Source of the DNA: Thysanoteuthis rhombus
Taxonomy: Eukaryota > Mollusca > Cephalopoda > Oegopsida > Thysanoteuthidae
Reading direction: 5' to 3'
NCBI GenBank assembly: GCA_963457665.1
Contig: OY735233.1
Coordinates: 44,590,392-44,654,391, forward strand
DNA: 64,000 nt
Part shown: positions 1 to 14,200 of the stretch, in pieces
Position numbering within the stretch: position 1 is the first letter of the stretch
Layout: every line of letters starts with the position of its first letter
Program-made: the position numbers and the translations under genes
The notes under the pieces: model-generated
Told to the model about the DNA's origin: nothing
Seen by the model: only the letters and a program-made list of their open reading frames with translations
Database searches by the model: none

Positions 1-1798
1 TCCCAAGTACTGGACTAAGAAGGTTATATTTACTTTTTTGAGTTACTATTAGAGGGTAAGGGTCTTATAGGCTGTCAAAAATGGCTGTCCCTCACAATCA
101 TAGCCAAGCTCCTTCAATCTCTTGATGCAAACCTCTGTTTATGTGTGAAAATATGAAACTTGTTTGTGAGCTTATAGAAATACATTTTGCTGTATTTTTT
201 TTTTCTCTCTCTCCACCCTTCAATTTTCTACATAGCCTCCTTTACTTCCCTGACACTTGAACTTTTATTTCTTGTAAAGTTAGCTTCATTTGCAAATGAA
301 TGATTTCGAAAACAAGAACCATAAGTTCAATGATGCGTCCACTGCCATCCTTTCTTCCCTGACACTTGAACCTTTGTTTCCCATAAAGTTAGCTTTATTT
401 GCCAAAGAACAGTTTTGAAAGACAAGAACCCAGAATTCAATAATGTATCCACTTTATTTGTTAAAGAATGGTTTCAACAAAACAAGAACCATAAGTTCAA
501 AGATGCATCCACTACCATCCTTTCGTTACTGCTACCTAAAGCTTGATTTCTAGTAAAGTTAGCTTTACTTGCCAAAGAACGGTTTTGAAAGACAAGAACC
601 ATAAGTTCAATAATGCATCCACTATCATCCATATCTATCCCTGGGTTTTCATCAATTACTAGCCATTTGTCTTTGGCTGTCGACTTTCCTCACTAACCGA
701 GGAGGAGAACGGTACACAATTGATCCAAAGGTCTGACGTGGATTTCAAATTGATTTAACCTTGAAGCAGTCTAAAAAGTTATGAAACTTTCCTCACTCCA
801 TGAGAGAAGGAAACTAAGAGGGAGAAGTGGCCGTTTTTCGGAAAGGAATAGAAGAGGCCAGGCATGAGTTTTCTCAAATGGATTCATGCCTTTTCCTTGA
901 GACCATTAGTACAAAGTGAACATTACAGCCGCATCTAGCATTTGAATTTGGGTTGCAAATACCCCAATCACACATCTGAACCAAGAAGTTGTAGCATCAC
1001 AAATTGTGATAATAGGAAAATGAGGATGGTTCAACCAAAGTCAAGACCCAGTTTCATATCAATCCAACATGATACCACTAAGAAAATTGATATTTAACAT
1101 TAAGGACTGACCGAAAAATGTCTTGTGGAGATTCTTGGACACATTTGAAAACAATTGAATCTATTGTCAAACTAGAGTTTTTGACTTTATTTTCATTTGC
1201 CACAATCGTGACAACTCTACCTAAAACCAGTGACGTCTTCTTGTTTTGCTGAAGTTGGCAAATCCCATTTAGAGGAACTAATAACCAAATTGAAAAGGGA
1301 CAAATAGAATTCATTTCTCCATATAATATTCCGGAACTGTTTTGTTCACCATTTAGAATTTAATGAATCAAGGGAGTTTGACCCTAGCGCTGCCGAGCTT
1401 GTCATTCTCCTTTTTTTTTTCTTCCATGAATATTGTGCATTTGTTTGTTTATGCTGAATCTCGGTGAATACCATCCATAACATCGAACTGATGAACAAAA
1501 GAAAATTCTAGTTTTTGATTTCACTACTCGAATCAATTTCCAGTTATTTTTTTTATCAAGCACTTTTTGGCAGTCAAACTAGCTCAAAAACATTTTTCAG
1601 TTGACAACTTTTTCCGATGACATGGAAAAACAGAGGATGCCTGTATTAACCTTAGTATAGTTTTCATTTCGGTATCGTTGGAACTGCTTAGTCTTGTATG
1701 AGAGTATTTATAGTGTAGATAAGATATGTATATATGGTAGGTGTGTGTGTATATATATGAAAATAATATTTTCATTTTCTTTTCATTGTTACATTCAG
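1..1798. other. partial CNOT1 intron, no exon seen
   Basis: No open stretch resembling the CNOT1 segment preceding DFALDP is visible on the + strand, so this is most simply the 3' part of an intron whose 5' exon lies outside the window. It contains the tandem repeat at 237-632 and a (GT)n/(AT)n run just before the acceptor (1739-1758). Confidence 0.7.
237..632. repeat. degenerate tandem repeat, about four units
   Basis: Units of roughly 75-120 bases repeat the blocks CCTGACACTTGAAC, AAAGTTAGCTT, ACAAGAACCATAAGTTCAA and ATGCATCCACT. The blocks recur from about 240, 353, 446 and 521. The third unit is shortened. Confidence 0.8.
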
Positions 1799-1954
1799 GA
1801 TTTTGCTTTAGATCCTGATGAAAACCGAATGCGTTCAGCTGCTCAAAATATGATTTGCAGTATGACTGCTGGTTTGACACTTATCACTTGTCGGGAACCA
1901 GTATACATTGCTCTGAGCTCTCATTTAAAACAAGCATTTTTGAATGCTCTGAGG
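1799..1954 (+). CDS. CNOT1: CNOT1 exon: end of CNOT9-binding region, part 1
   Basis: 52 codons, phase 0 at both ends, between a TTACATTCAG acceptor and a GTAAGT donor. It reads [18 protein letters not shown] and then [20 protein letters not shown], matching the DFALDxEExRMR helix of animal DUF3819. It is the first CNOT1 exon in the window. Confidence 0.96.
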
Positions 1955-4371
1955 GTAAGTATCTTCAGTTTTTATTTGTTATTTGTGACTCAATAAGTTT
2001 ATACAGTTGAATTATGTACAGAAGTATTAAGTCAATGCTGACTGAAATATTTCAAATGTAAACATTTGTTTAAAGAACAAATTTTGAATCTTAGTTTAGT
2101 TATATTTCTGGAACAGGTTTTATCGTAAATTTTCTTCTCCAGGCTCCTTTTTAAGCATTTTAGATTTGCACAACTTCCAAATGTCTGTGAATTTGTAATT
2201 GTATAGAATCTGTATTCATCCCAATATTTATCAAGTCTGTTGTTGAAGGATTTTAATATTTGCTGGCATGGAAACTATAATTTTCTACACGTCTTTGAAT
2301 ATTTCATTAATTTTCATGTTGAACTGCATTTTGCATTTTTCCATTGTATCTTTACAATTAGATGAGTAACAAAAATATTGAAGTTTTTTGAAATGCCAGC
2401 TATTTTTCTGAACCTATTCTCATTTATTGTAATAACCTGACATGCATTCAGTTTTTCTCTTTTCTTTTTCTTTTTTTTTCTTCTGTTCAACTACTGAAAT
2501 TCTAATCTGAAAAAAAATTCAATTCTTGTAAGATTTCACTTTTTTTCCAATTGTTGGAGATTATGATTACAGCAGAAAGTGTTCTGAGAAATCTGCTTTA
2601 TTATCTTTTGCTTATCAAACTTGAAAAATTATTGAAATATATTGAAGACCTATAAACTCTTGAATTCATATGAAAAAAATATAGTGTATTTCAAGGGGAA
2701 AAGACCACTGACTAGAGTCAACCTCAAATTCTCTTTGCTACAATACTGCCACCTTTGTACTGATTTTATACTAATTTACAAATTTTCGTCAAATGATTTC
2801 TCTAATTCCTACAGCATAACAAATACATGCTCGTGCCCTCTTTTTGTCAAAGGACATAAGTATAAATACCAAATAGATCCCCATCAAGGCATCTGCCACA
2901 AATTCATTACATCAAGAAGTATTAACACCTGGAACTGCCTCCATACAAGCACAGCAATTGCCACAACAGTGGAAGAATCCAAGTATTATTTGGTCAATGA
3001 CTTCTCCATGCCATCAAAATACCATTTCCACTATTCTCAGTTTAAAAGTGATGCTCACAAAGTCTGATTTAACATTGGCTGTAAGCTAGAAATTAATTCT
3101 ACCTATGAATTACCTCCCTTAGGAAGAAATCCATCAGTTCTAAGATTTTTCTGGTTAAAAGAACAACCTGGACAAAAATTAGGGTTATTTTCTGGCTATT
3201 GAATTTTAAAATTTTCTAAATGATTGATTTCAGAATCCAAATCCAAATCAAAAGGAATTGATCGACCAAGCTGCCACACAATTAGCCCAAGATAACACAG
3301 AATTGGCCTCAGCAATCATCCAGAAAAGTGCAGTTGAAAAAGCACTCCCAGAAATGGATAGAAGATTATCGACTGTAAGTTGATTTTTACATTTTAATCT
3401 TTTCAATGATATAAAAGGGTTTGTCTTTTAACCTGGATTGAATTGAAAAAAATTGAACAAGCTAATTTTCTCTTGCCTGATTACATTACTTTGAAAAAAA
3501 AAAAAAAAATTGTACAAATACATTTACTGTTCCTCGTTAGTCTCTTCATATCTGTGAAATTGAGTTTTTTGAACTCTTACCATCATCTGTCTTTATAGTG
3601 ATACAAATGTAATATTGAATACATTTATGGTTCAAATGAAACTTGTCTTTTTTGTTTTGTAATATTTTTTATATCAAGTTATCAACTATTTTCTTTTTCT
3701 TTTTTTTTTTTTTTTTTTTTTTCCTGATTTTATTTAAAATTTATTTAATCAATTTCTCACCTGTAGGAATTTGAATTACGCCGTCATGCACGAGGAGAGG
3801 GAAGGCGTTACTGTGATCCTGTAGTATTGACTTATCAAGCAGAGAGAATGCCTGAACAAATAAGATTACGGGTGAGAATATAATTTGAAAATATTTCAGT
3901 TAATTTTAAATTTATTGGATCAGCATTTTCAAGTTTTTGAATTAAAGAAGTAAATTTCAAATAAATTCATTGAGGATTTTTTTTCCCACCCATACCCATC
4001 TCAAAAACCACCTAATCAACATTGTCCCCCCCCCCCCCCGGCCGTCCAAGTGAATTGAGAACAAAACAATCCACCATGGTCATAAAGGACCCTAACTTGG
4101 GTAATAAATCTAATGTAAAAATCAAGACATCCTTAAGAACACATTTCACCCCCCCCCCCCGATAACTCCTACACCCAGTCCATACCCCTTGACATGTAAC
4201 TTATATCCACCAGCAAAACACACGTGCTAGAAACATCACCAACAACAAAAAAAAAAACCTCCTCCCACCATAGGAACATTCTCAAATTTCCCCAAACAGG
4301 AATCTAAAACATACATAGTCATTCGCCAGAAGATGCCCGAACAGGGCAGAAACATAAATGTGTTTGCATAG

Positions 4372-4427
<56 letters not shown>

Positions 4428-7400
4428 TAAAATATTGACTCCTTTCAAAATGTACATTGTTTCACTCCTTATGAGATTTTGTATAATTGCTCTACATCTC
4501 AAATAAGTAATTGAAGAAAAAATCAATTTAGTTTGTCAAATTCTGAAAGAGCTAAAATTGTGTAAATGCAAAATTTGATGTTACAAAAGCATGTTGATGT
4601 CATTGATCAATAAATGATGGAAAGAAGTTTGTTAGTTGACTTTCAACTTTTATCAATAATGCCATGTTTTTATTCTCCTCCCTATTCATCAAAGAATATG
4701 TTCTCAAAAACACTTGAGTTCAAATCCTGAACTTTTTATTTGAAAAACTGGCTCTCACCAAATCCATTCTCTTATAGGTTGGAGGTGTAACACCTCAACA
4801 AGTTGCTGTATATGATGAGTTCGCTCGTAATATTCCTGGATTCTTGCCTGTCAGTGAAGCCCAAGTACCACACGGTATAGCAAAATCAATTCCTGTAAGT
4901 ATTTCTTTTTTCTTTTTCTTTAATTTCAAAAAATTTGCTTTTCAAATTATAAAAATTTATTCAAACAGAAATTGTGATAACTAAAAGCTTTAAATCATTC
5001 TTAATGCAGGGGGATGGGGGGGTCTAGCTCCCCTGAGGCTCTGAAGGTCCAGGTTCCAGTTCTTCCTCTCAAACAGATACAAAACGAATAGATGAATAGA
5101 AATTCATTTATTTCTTGTTGATGAAACCTTATCTGTTTCATGCCTCAACTCTTCTCTCACCTTTTCCCTATATTTCCTCATTATCTCCCTTATTCCTCAT
5201 TATCTTGTCCTGTGCTGTGATTTTATATATGGTATGCAAACATATGCAAGAATTATCCTTCTCCCTCTGTAAACTACCTAACTTTCTTTCCTGTCCTTTC
5301 TCTTCCTACCCTCTTATTAAACTAAACCAACTTTTCCTTTATGTTATTACTGAAAGTGTAACATTTCAGTGCAAGTAGGAACAAGCAGAATAATTTTATA
5401 GATTATTTCAGTCTATGGTACCTTCAAACGAGCTAGGGCCCATGAGGGGGCTGTAGAGCCCTCTACTGAGAAAAACTTCTCCCAATGATTGTTAGAAAAG
5501 AAATTGAATATCCAGATTAAAATTCCTTATTTTTCGTTTGTTTCTTTCTCCCCTCAACAGTCATATCCTGATGGAATGGGCCAAGTGTTTGACAAAGTAA
5601 TTCATGACATTGAACAGAATAGCCAGCAACTGCTGAACAGTGTTTCAAATGCCAATATGAATTTGGGGATGACTTTGCAGTCAATCATCGATGCTATTCT
5701 TATGGCCAGAACAAACAGGGATGTTCCTTCCTCGTCGGCTCTTGTACAAAAGGTAAATATATTGAACAAACAAAACTCAACCCATTTTCCTCTTTGGAAC
5801 TTTTCTTTTTAATTCCTTTTGAAACCGTTGTTAGATATGAAAAGAAGCCTTACATTAATCGTGTAATATTTTCAAGACTCCTTAATCCAGTTACAGTAAG
5901 ATCAGAACTCAAAGCTCTAGCCTCACTTTTAAATACACGTGCATCCCTTTATATCTAAACCAATCTTGCTTCTATAAACAGCTAAGTATGTTTCCTATCA
6001 AGAATGTTTCATTTATCAAATTTTCATCTACATTACTATTTCCCAAGGGACGTAATTACTCCTTACGGACTTGAATATTAGCAGGTGATGTAACCAATAG
6101 GTCGTGTTGGTACTTTAAGCCATTTCAGAATGTCTTTGATGAATTTTGTAGGTGGTCGAAGCTCTCTTAGAGAATTATTCCAACAGTATGGCTGATGCTG
6201 ATATGGTGCGTTTCCGTGAATGTTGTCTGCATGTACTGAAAGGACTCAGTGATGTCAGAGTTTATGGACCACAATGGACTGTGAAACAAGTTACCAGGTA
6301 AGTGATGATTGCAAAAGCCCTGTACGAACAGGAAAGTTACTGAAGTATGTCACTAGATATCTCAAAATAACTTATCAACTCCAGTAGTATTTGTTACTGT
6401 TAACCTTCATATTTTGTACTCTATTTATTTTCTGAAAGTAATTTTATCTTTCACTATAAATTACTTTTCTTACAAAAACTTGAAGAGAATTACTCTAACA
6501 TCATCTCTCGGAACTGCAATTGTCAGATCTATGTCAATGAGACAATAGGAAACGTGTACTATGTATTTAGATAAATGACTTGTTTAAATACAGTGACTAT
6601 CTAAAATTTTGAGATTGTTTTTATTTATGCACGCTAGGTTAAGTATTTACTTTTCTCTTCCTCCAACAGGGCTGTTTTTGACTGCAGAGATGATATCAAA
6701 TACAATTTAGATGCATTGGAATATCTTTTGAAGAACCATTTCTTGAGCATCCAACAGTTTGATCAATATCTTGCTCAGGTAAGTTGATGATAATTATCTA
6801 CCCATATGAAAACAAAACCAAATATGCAAATCAGAATGTTTAATTGCTTGTCTGTTTTGTCCTATTCCTGTGATAACTTCAGTTATAATGGATTGGTCCT
6901 TGTGAAACAGAATAATATAGCTAATGAATCAATCAAAGGGTGGTTATAAGTTATGACATAATGAAGATTGTTATGATTTGAATGAAAATTGAAAATAGAA
7001 TACTTACTTCATTAAAATTATGATCCCTAATAAATTGTCTTTATGCTCTTTTTTGCTAATCTTTACATAAATAACTGTCATTTTTCATTGGTGTATGATG
7101 GTTCTTTTATCAACTGTTTTCTTCTAAAAGTAATTTCTGATGTGTTTTCTCCTTCGATTCTTACCTATATCTTATAGGCAAATTTTCTGATGAGTTCTCC
7201 ATTATTATTTTAATTTCTTTTCTAGCAAATTGATAATGGAATGAATTTCCTTGTGTTGGTGTTTGCAATTCAACTTGTTCAGAAATTTGTAGTTGATGAA
7301 AAAGCAAGTGGTCTTGTTACTGAGGTGAGTCAACTCTTAGCTCCTCCTTTGATGTATATCAGATATAAATTCCCCCCCTTTTTTTTTTTCCTTCCCTTTT

Positions 7401-10400
7401 CTCCAGCTTGTATAGTTCCCCTCCTCTTGGGATTTGACTTCGGCTAAAATCCTTAAAATTAATGAATCTTTATCTGTACTCTCTTTTCATGCGTAGCGGG
7501 AGGGAATCAGGTGCTGTAATTTCAATGCTACCAAAGGTTTAAAACTGGATATAAATCTTTAAATTCATAAAGCTAAAAAATTTTCAGTCTTCAGATTTCT
7601 TGTGAAGTCTAAATACATAAGAATCTGCTTATTGTGATCACTTTGGGACAGGCTATGATGATATAAAGCGAAGGGTATAAAAATTGGAACAATTTACCTT
7701 ATGTTATCTGAATCATCAGGAACAACTTATTAAAAAATTTGAAATTTATAATCAATTTTTAAATCGTTTGAATTACTTTTTTGTTCATTTTAATTGAAAT
7801 TGGAACTGACTGAATTTAACATTATCCGTGATTGTAATAAACAATTTTCATCATTTTCTCTGAAATGGTGACTCAGCAAATCATAGGTTTGACTAGTAAG
7901 CCTCAAATTTGGAATATTTGAATTTTGGTAATTGTTTTTTGCTTTCCATGTAATTGAAGTCTAAATATAATTATTTCAAAATTGATTGCAAAATTTAATA
8001 CTTTTTCCTTTCCTCTCTCTCCCTAAGGCTGATTTTCACAACACGATTGAGATGTTGTTAATGATTCATTCTCGACCAAGGCCCCCACCACCTGATGGGT
8101 GAGTTATTGAGTATTTTTTATTAAACTGACCATACTTGAAAATCACTTAATGTAACTGATATAATTTTTTTTTTTTTTGTTTGTTTGTTTTTTTATGAAT
8201 TGAGTTGAAAAATGAAATTTTAAAAAAATTATTCAATAATGTACGGGAAGTAACTTAGATCAGCAGTTATTTCCTTTGATTTGACATTTAGATTTAAGAT
8301 GAATTTAAGTTATCAAGTAATAAAAGGACAGTTTCGTTGAATACTTTACTTAAGTATCGATTTAGTAATCCTCATAACTTTTTTAAAAACTTCTATTGGT
8401 CAAAAAGTTCAGTGATTTTTGCAAACGAAAAAAAGCATTTTAATGACTTTATAAAAAGTAATTTTTAGTATTTTCATGTACGAGAGGCCAACATGGCTCT
8501 TGTAAGTTTTTGTATACTTGACTAAAATTTAACAAGGGCATATTGTTTAATGGCAAGTTGAAATTATTCAATTTTGCTCTTATATTCACATTTGCTATAA
8601 TAAAATATATTTAAAAAACTAGTTTTTCCTGAAGATACACACCTTTTGGTTCTAACATACATTCCATATGTATATATAATTACAGAAGATTAAGGAGAAA
8701 GACTCTACACGTGTTTCCTGGTTAATTCATTTTTCAAGAGTCCTGAAAAATTGATTAACCAGGAGACATGTAGTCTTTCTCTAAACTTCTGTAACTATTA
8801 GATATTATTACATTGAGTATTCTTTATTTAGTGAACACTGAATTTCAAAATTTCAATTATAGTACTCCTTTTATTGAAATTAATTATTATCAAGTATATT
8901 AGTATTAGATTTGAGAATGAAATGATGATAAATTGAGTTAATTCTCATGGAAGATTTCTTTCTTTTTGAATTATATTACATTTCAAGGAATTTTCACTTT
9001 AACCGTATGAATTTAAATTCTTTAATGCATTCCACTACTTAAATCCGAAGGTCTAAAAGATTATCATAAAATGTTTTGCAAGGAATTTTTTATAAGACCT
9101 TCGTTTCCTTAAATTAATTTTCAGGTTTATAGGTCAGTTCTATTTACAATGTAACAATAATGCTATATTTATTTTTTAGAAGCGGACCTTCCAATTTAAG
9201 TAGTGCCTACATTATCCCCAGTCATCAACAGAGGTAATTCTGATATGTACTCTATAAATCACACCTACTGGAGTAACACCTCTGATAATCTTTCCGTAGC
9301 TTGAGGTTTTACAGCCTTATAGTTACCTATAGCTGGTGATAACCGTCCTGAGTGCGGGTATTATCAGTTAGTATTACTAATTACTGAGCTTTCTTCCCTT
9401 TTTATTAACACTCTTTTCAACTAACAGCAACAATATACCTTCATATCTTGTCAGCAAGCAAAAAAGATGGTTCTGTTTTATTAATATTCATTATTTATAT
9501 CAAATGAAAAATTGTCAACCAACAATTTTTGGGGTACACATATAATAGTTGGGTCCAACAATAAGATGAAGGTTATTAACCTTGAATTAATTTGTCATAT
9601 TTAAAAGTGTTAGCAACTAAATTAAGCATATTCTTGGCACTTGTATTTAAATTAATCTGAAAGACACCTGCCTTGCAAATTGGGCCAATCAGAAACAACG
9701 ATGTTTAGAAACAACACGAGAATATGGGGGGTAATGCTTCTCATTGCTCATCATAAATAATTTTCTTTCTAATTAAAACTAAGTAAATTTTTTTTTTTTT
9801 TTTTTTTTTTCCCAAGTAAACGTAATTTCTAAATGAATATTACAACCAAAATCATTGTTCGATAATTTTGTCGCTTGACTCATCATCCTAAAATAATTTT
9901 AATACAAAACAATTATACAAAGTCATTTTATTTTAATATTTTATTTCCATACAACATTCTAGCTGGTAAATACAACTAACAACAGATTGTTCACAGAAAC
10001 TTCCAAAATTCAAGAAAAAAATTTCAAAATGAAATTTCATAGATTTTTTTTTTTTTTTTGTGTATGTCTGGTCTTGGAAATTTAAATTAAAAAAATTAAT
10101 ACACTTTAGGGGAATAACTAGTTTTCTTTTTTTTTTTTTCTTTTAAATCCTGAGTTTTTTAGTTGCTCATTTATGGCAACTAGCTCGAACCATCAGTGAC
10201 TAAACAGTGCAGATTGGAGATGAAGAATAAGTCCTAGGCAAGAATTGTGTACTTTTTTTCCCCCTTATCTTGGAAGATGGTTATTAAAGCAGTGCCACAC
10301 GTTTTTGTACTAAATCGACCTTGAAAAAGCATCAAGCAGTTGGCCTTTTTTTAATAGCCAGAAATGGCTAGAGTTTCTCAAATGACTAAAAATAGTGTCA

Positions 10401-11169
10401 ATTGTGGAATTTTCATGCTGCCAAAACAAGAAACTTAATTTTAGCACAAAAAGTATTAAATTGATAACAATGGTGCCATACATATGTAGCTTCCTGAGGT
10501 AAAAAAAAAAAAAAAAGACACAAGCTTGAGCCATGCCTGGAGCTTATTCTTTATCCCAAATCTACACTGTTTTCTCCCTCAGATTGTCTATCTAGACTTG
10601 TGATGAGAAAGTAAGTTCCAGAAAATATCAAGTCAAAAATTACCAATTTTTCTAGTTTTTGACTTGATTGAAACTATGCTTGACAATTCCTCTACCAAAA
10701 AAGGACCCCTCCTTTCTTTTTTATTAATCCTGCCAACCTAAGTTTTCTTTTCCTTTCCTTTTCTATTTTATTTTATTCCCCCGAGAAAGTTTTTTCTATT
10801 TGAGCTGTTAATTTAATTGCAATTGTTTCTTTTTCAGTTTATCTCACTTGGTGGAAGCATTGCGTAACAATAGTGATAGTGGCTTGCTGGACCGAGCCCC
10901 TGGTGGACCTACTTCAATGATGCAATCTGGAATTACACAAGCACGAGAATACGATGACCCACCTTGGCTGCATGAAAAGACCGAATTCTTGTTGAGAGAA
11001 TGGGTCAATATGTTTCATTCTCCAGCTGCTGGGAGAGACAGCACAAAAGCATTTACTGCCTTTGTGCAACAGGTATGTAAGAACTTTCCTTTTTATAATT
11101 CTTATATTCTCTTCAGCTATGTACGGAATTTAGCTTTCCTTTCCACCTCAATGTCCTTTTTCTTTTTTT

Positions 11170-11204
<35 letters not shown>

Positions 11205-14200
11205 TATATATTCGTGGTATAAAAATTGAGTTGAGGGTAGTCAAACCAATTATGATTGGTTTCAACACTGCATCTAAGAAATATGAAAGATAATTGCTTT
11301 TACTGGTACTAGTACTAAAACAAAAATGTATGACCAGAGAGATTGTGAATAAAGAGTAGGTTCAAGGGTTATGTTTGAGAAAATGGTTCATATTCAATTC
11401 TGGTTGGGAACAGTCATTTTGGTAATCCATGCATTTTATAAGGATCGCAACATGTTGACTGCCAGCCCATTTTGTCATGTTTCTTCCCCTCTACCAAGAG
11501 CCCAGTGCTAAGTGAAATGAACCATATTGTTTGATTTTTTTTGGTTCAAGGATTACGGAAAAATTGCCTAAAATAATGAAAACCTCACGTCAAATATACT
11601 ATATTATATGGCAGGCAACGTATTTAATGATCCTTTCCAATAGAGTACTGAGGGAAAACCTAGCACGAGGGACAAAAAAATATTTGGACTTTTGGGGGGC
11701 AATTTTTCTCCAAAAACATACATAACCACTTCTTGTTGTCAGCCTTCAATGATATTTGGGTTGCTTTCAGACAAAATATGAATTCTCTCGCCTCATTTAG
11801 TTAAAAAAAAAAAAAGAAAAAAGTGAAATAGATGTAGTGATTAATACCTGTTTGGTGATCAGTTGATTACTAAGAATAATTCCTGATGTTGAAAGGAAAC
11901 TAAAGAAAGAATTGCCAATCGAGGCAGAAGATTCTTCCCATAGAAGTCAATCTACACCAGTGGTTCTCAAATATGACTTTTTATTTAGCACCTTTTGGCA
12001 GTCAAATATTTTAAGAGTTGGCAGCACTGCATTTCAATCCTTGCAAATTTTTTTGCTAACCCCTACGCTAGTCAAATCTTGAGCAAAGGAGGATTGTAGA
12101 CAAAATTAATGCTTTCATTTTCTTTTTTTTCTTTTTCCAATTATAGATGCATATCCAAGGTATCTTAAAAACTGATGACTTAATCACAAGGTTCTTCCGT
12201 CTGTGTACTGAAATGTGTGTTGATTTATGCTACCGCGCCTTGGCAGACCAAACGCATAACCAAACGTTAACCCGAGCCAAATGTTTCCACACCCTTGATG
12301 CTTTTGTACGACTCATTGCTTTGCTTGTCAAGCATTCGGGGGATGCGACAAATACAGTGACCAAGATCAATTTGTTAAATAAAGTAAGTGTTTCTCTACA
12401 TATCAGTTCATCTACTTCGTTTACGTGAAATAGTTGTATTAGTTCTATGTGGTACTAGCAGTGACCTGTGGAAATTCCATGGTTTAGAAAATATCAAACT
12501 TGAGAAGGAAAAAAATTAAATTGATACTCGACACAGAATATAAAAATTCCCTTCCTATCTCGCCTAGTGTTTTCCAGTATGGTCTGTTTATGGCCGTAAA
12601 TGTCTTTGAAATAGTTAAGATCAGCTAGATGTTTCCATCTCCAGCTAAATGATCAAACCTAAGGCTCCAGAAGAAATTATTAATAGAAATTGTCAATGTA
12701 TTTTTATTATACTTATTGTAATTTTTTATTGGCTAAAATTGAAGAAAAATTCTGCCACAAAATGGCTAATTTGGCAAGATTGCACTTACCTTCCTCCTCA
12801 TTGTCTCTGCTTTATCAGCAGCAGGCCCTTTTTCCTTCTGTTTCCCTTTATTGAAATCCCCTACCAAAACATTTTATTATATTTGTATGTTTCTGGCTAT
12901 TTGTATCACTAAAATAATTTTCATTGATTCATTTATAAAAGCAACTGATGTAATATTTCTTGTTTATAGGTTCTTGGTATCGTGGCAGGAGTCCTCTTAC
13001 AGGATCATGAACTTCGGCACACAGACTTTCAGCAAATGCCATATCATAGGATATTCATTATGCTGTTTATCGAATTGAATGCTCCAGAACCGATTCTTGA
13101 AGCTATCAATTTCCAGGTCCTTACTGCATTTTGGTAAGCATTCAAAACAATGTTCACTTCCTCCTCTCTATTGATCCCCTGGTTATCATCATTTCCAATA
13201 TCTTAAATTCATTTTTCCCCCCATCCAATTATCAAGGGAGGTAATAGAGAAAAAAAAGAAAATGTAAGTTGGAAGTTGAGAAAGCCAAAAGGTGATATGA
13301 AATAATTATTTCTTGTGTTGGAGATTAAGATACAGTGTAAAGGTGGTAAAGTTTCACATGTTTACTTGCTTCATGTTGAGAAAGTCAAACTAATAGAAAC
13401 AATTGAATTAAATCAGTGCAATAACATAATTTATGTATTTACTTCTGTTTTTCTCTCATTAATTCTCTTATTTTTATTTGTGTGCTGTTTTTAATTAACC
13501 CTAAACCCAACCCATTAATTAGATTTCAAACACAAAAGGAAAAAGATTTTTCTAAAATTTGAAGGAAAAAACATTTTTTTCAAAATGTATGCTTTATATA
13601 GTTACAACAGCTTAATTTCTCTATTTTTTGTTAATGTCATTGATTTCTTCTTTCCCACAGCAATACATTCCACATACTTCGTCCGGCGCGGGCACCTGGA
13701 TTTGCGTTTGCTTGGCTAGAGTTGATCTCTCATCGGGTATTTATAGGCAGAATGCTTGCATTGACTCCACAACAACGTGTAAGTATTTCAGGATTAAGAA
13801 AAACAAAACACTAAAACCTTTCAGACTCTGAAGTAATTCTAGAATTGAGTCTTGAGTATTGTGGTATCAAGATCAAAAGCTTAAATTCTGTAGAGTTTTT
13901 TTTTATTCTTAAGACTATTTCTTAAATTCTTTATCTAGTTATGATCTGTCAAAGGAGTGTTGAAAATGTGTTTTGAATATTAGCAAATTATGTTGATAGT
14001 TGCATCATTCGATTTTGTTATGCCCGCTTCAAATTTCTTGTCAGTTTTAATGGATTTGAAAAGAGAATTGAATTCTAAACGTTTTCCTTAATAGCTTTTT
14101 ATTCTGATATATTTCTGTACAAAAGTTTTAATGCTTGTTTTATGAAAATATGACTTGATATTCAATTGGAATAATGACCATGATAAATTGATTAGCCTGT

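Larger units (their letters stand above)
8099..10837. other. 2.7 kb CNOT1 intron
   Basis: The intron holds the 113-bp hairpin at 8681-8793, the candidate cassette exon at 9180-9233 and several poly-T tracts (8168-8179, 9789-9810, 10044-10059). Nothing else in it is recognisable. Confidence 0.8.

Noticed and set aside
2642..3067. 141-codon open stretch in a CNOT1 intron, + strand
   Set aside because: No family resemblance, AT-rich composition like the intron, no start context or splice logic, and it is bounded by spliced CNOT1 exons on the same strand.
11955..12060. CAGTGGTTCTCAAAT as the start of another hAT element
   Set aside because: No matching inverted end was found before the next CNOT1 exon.
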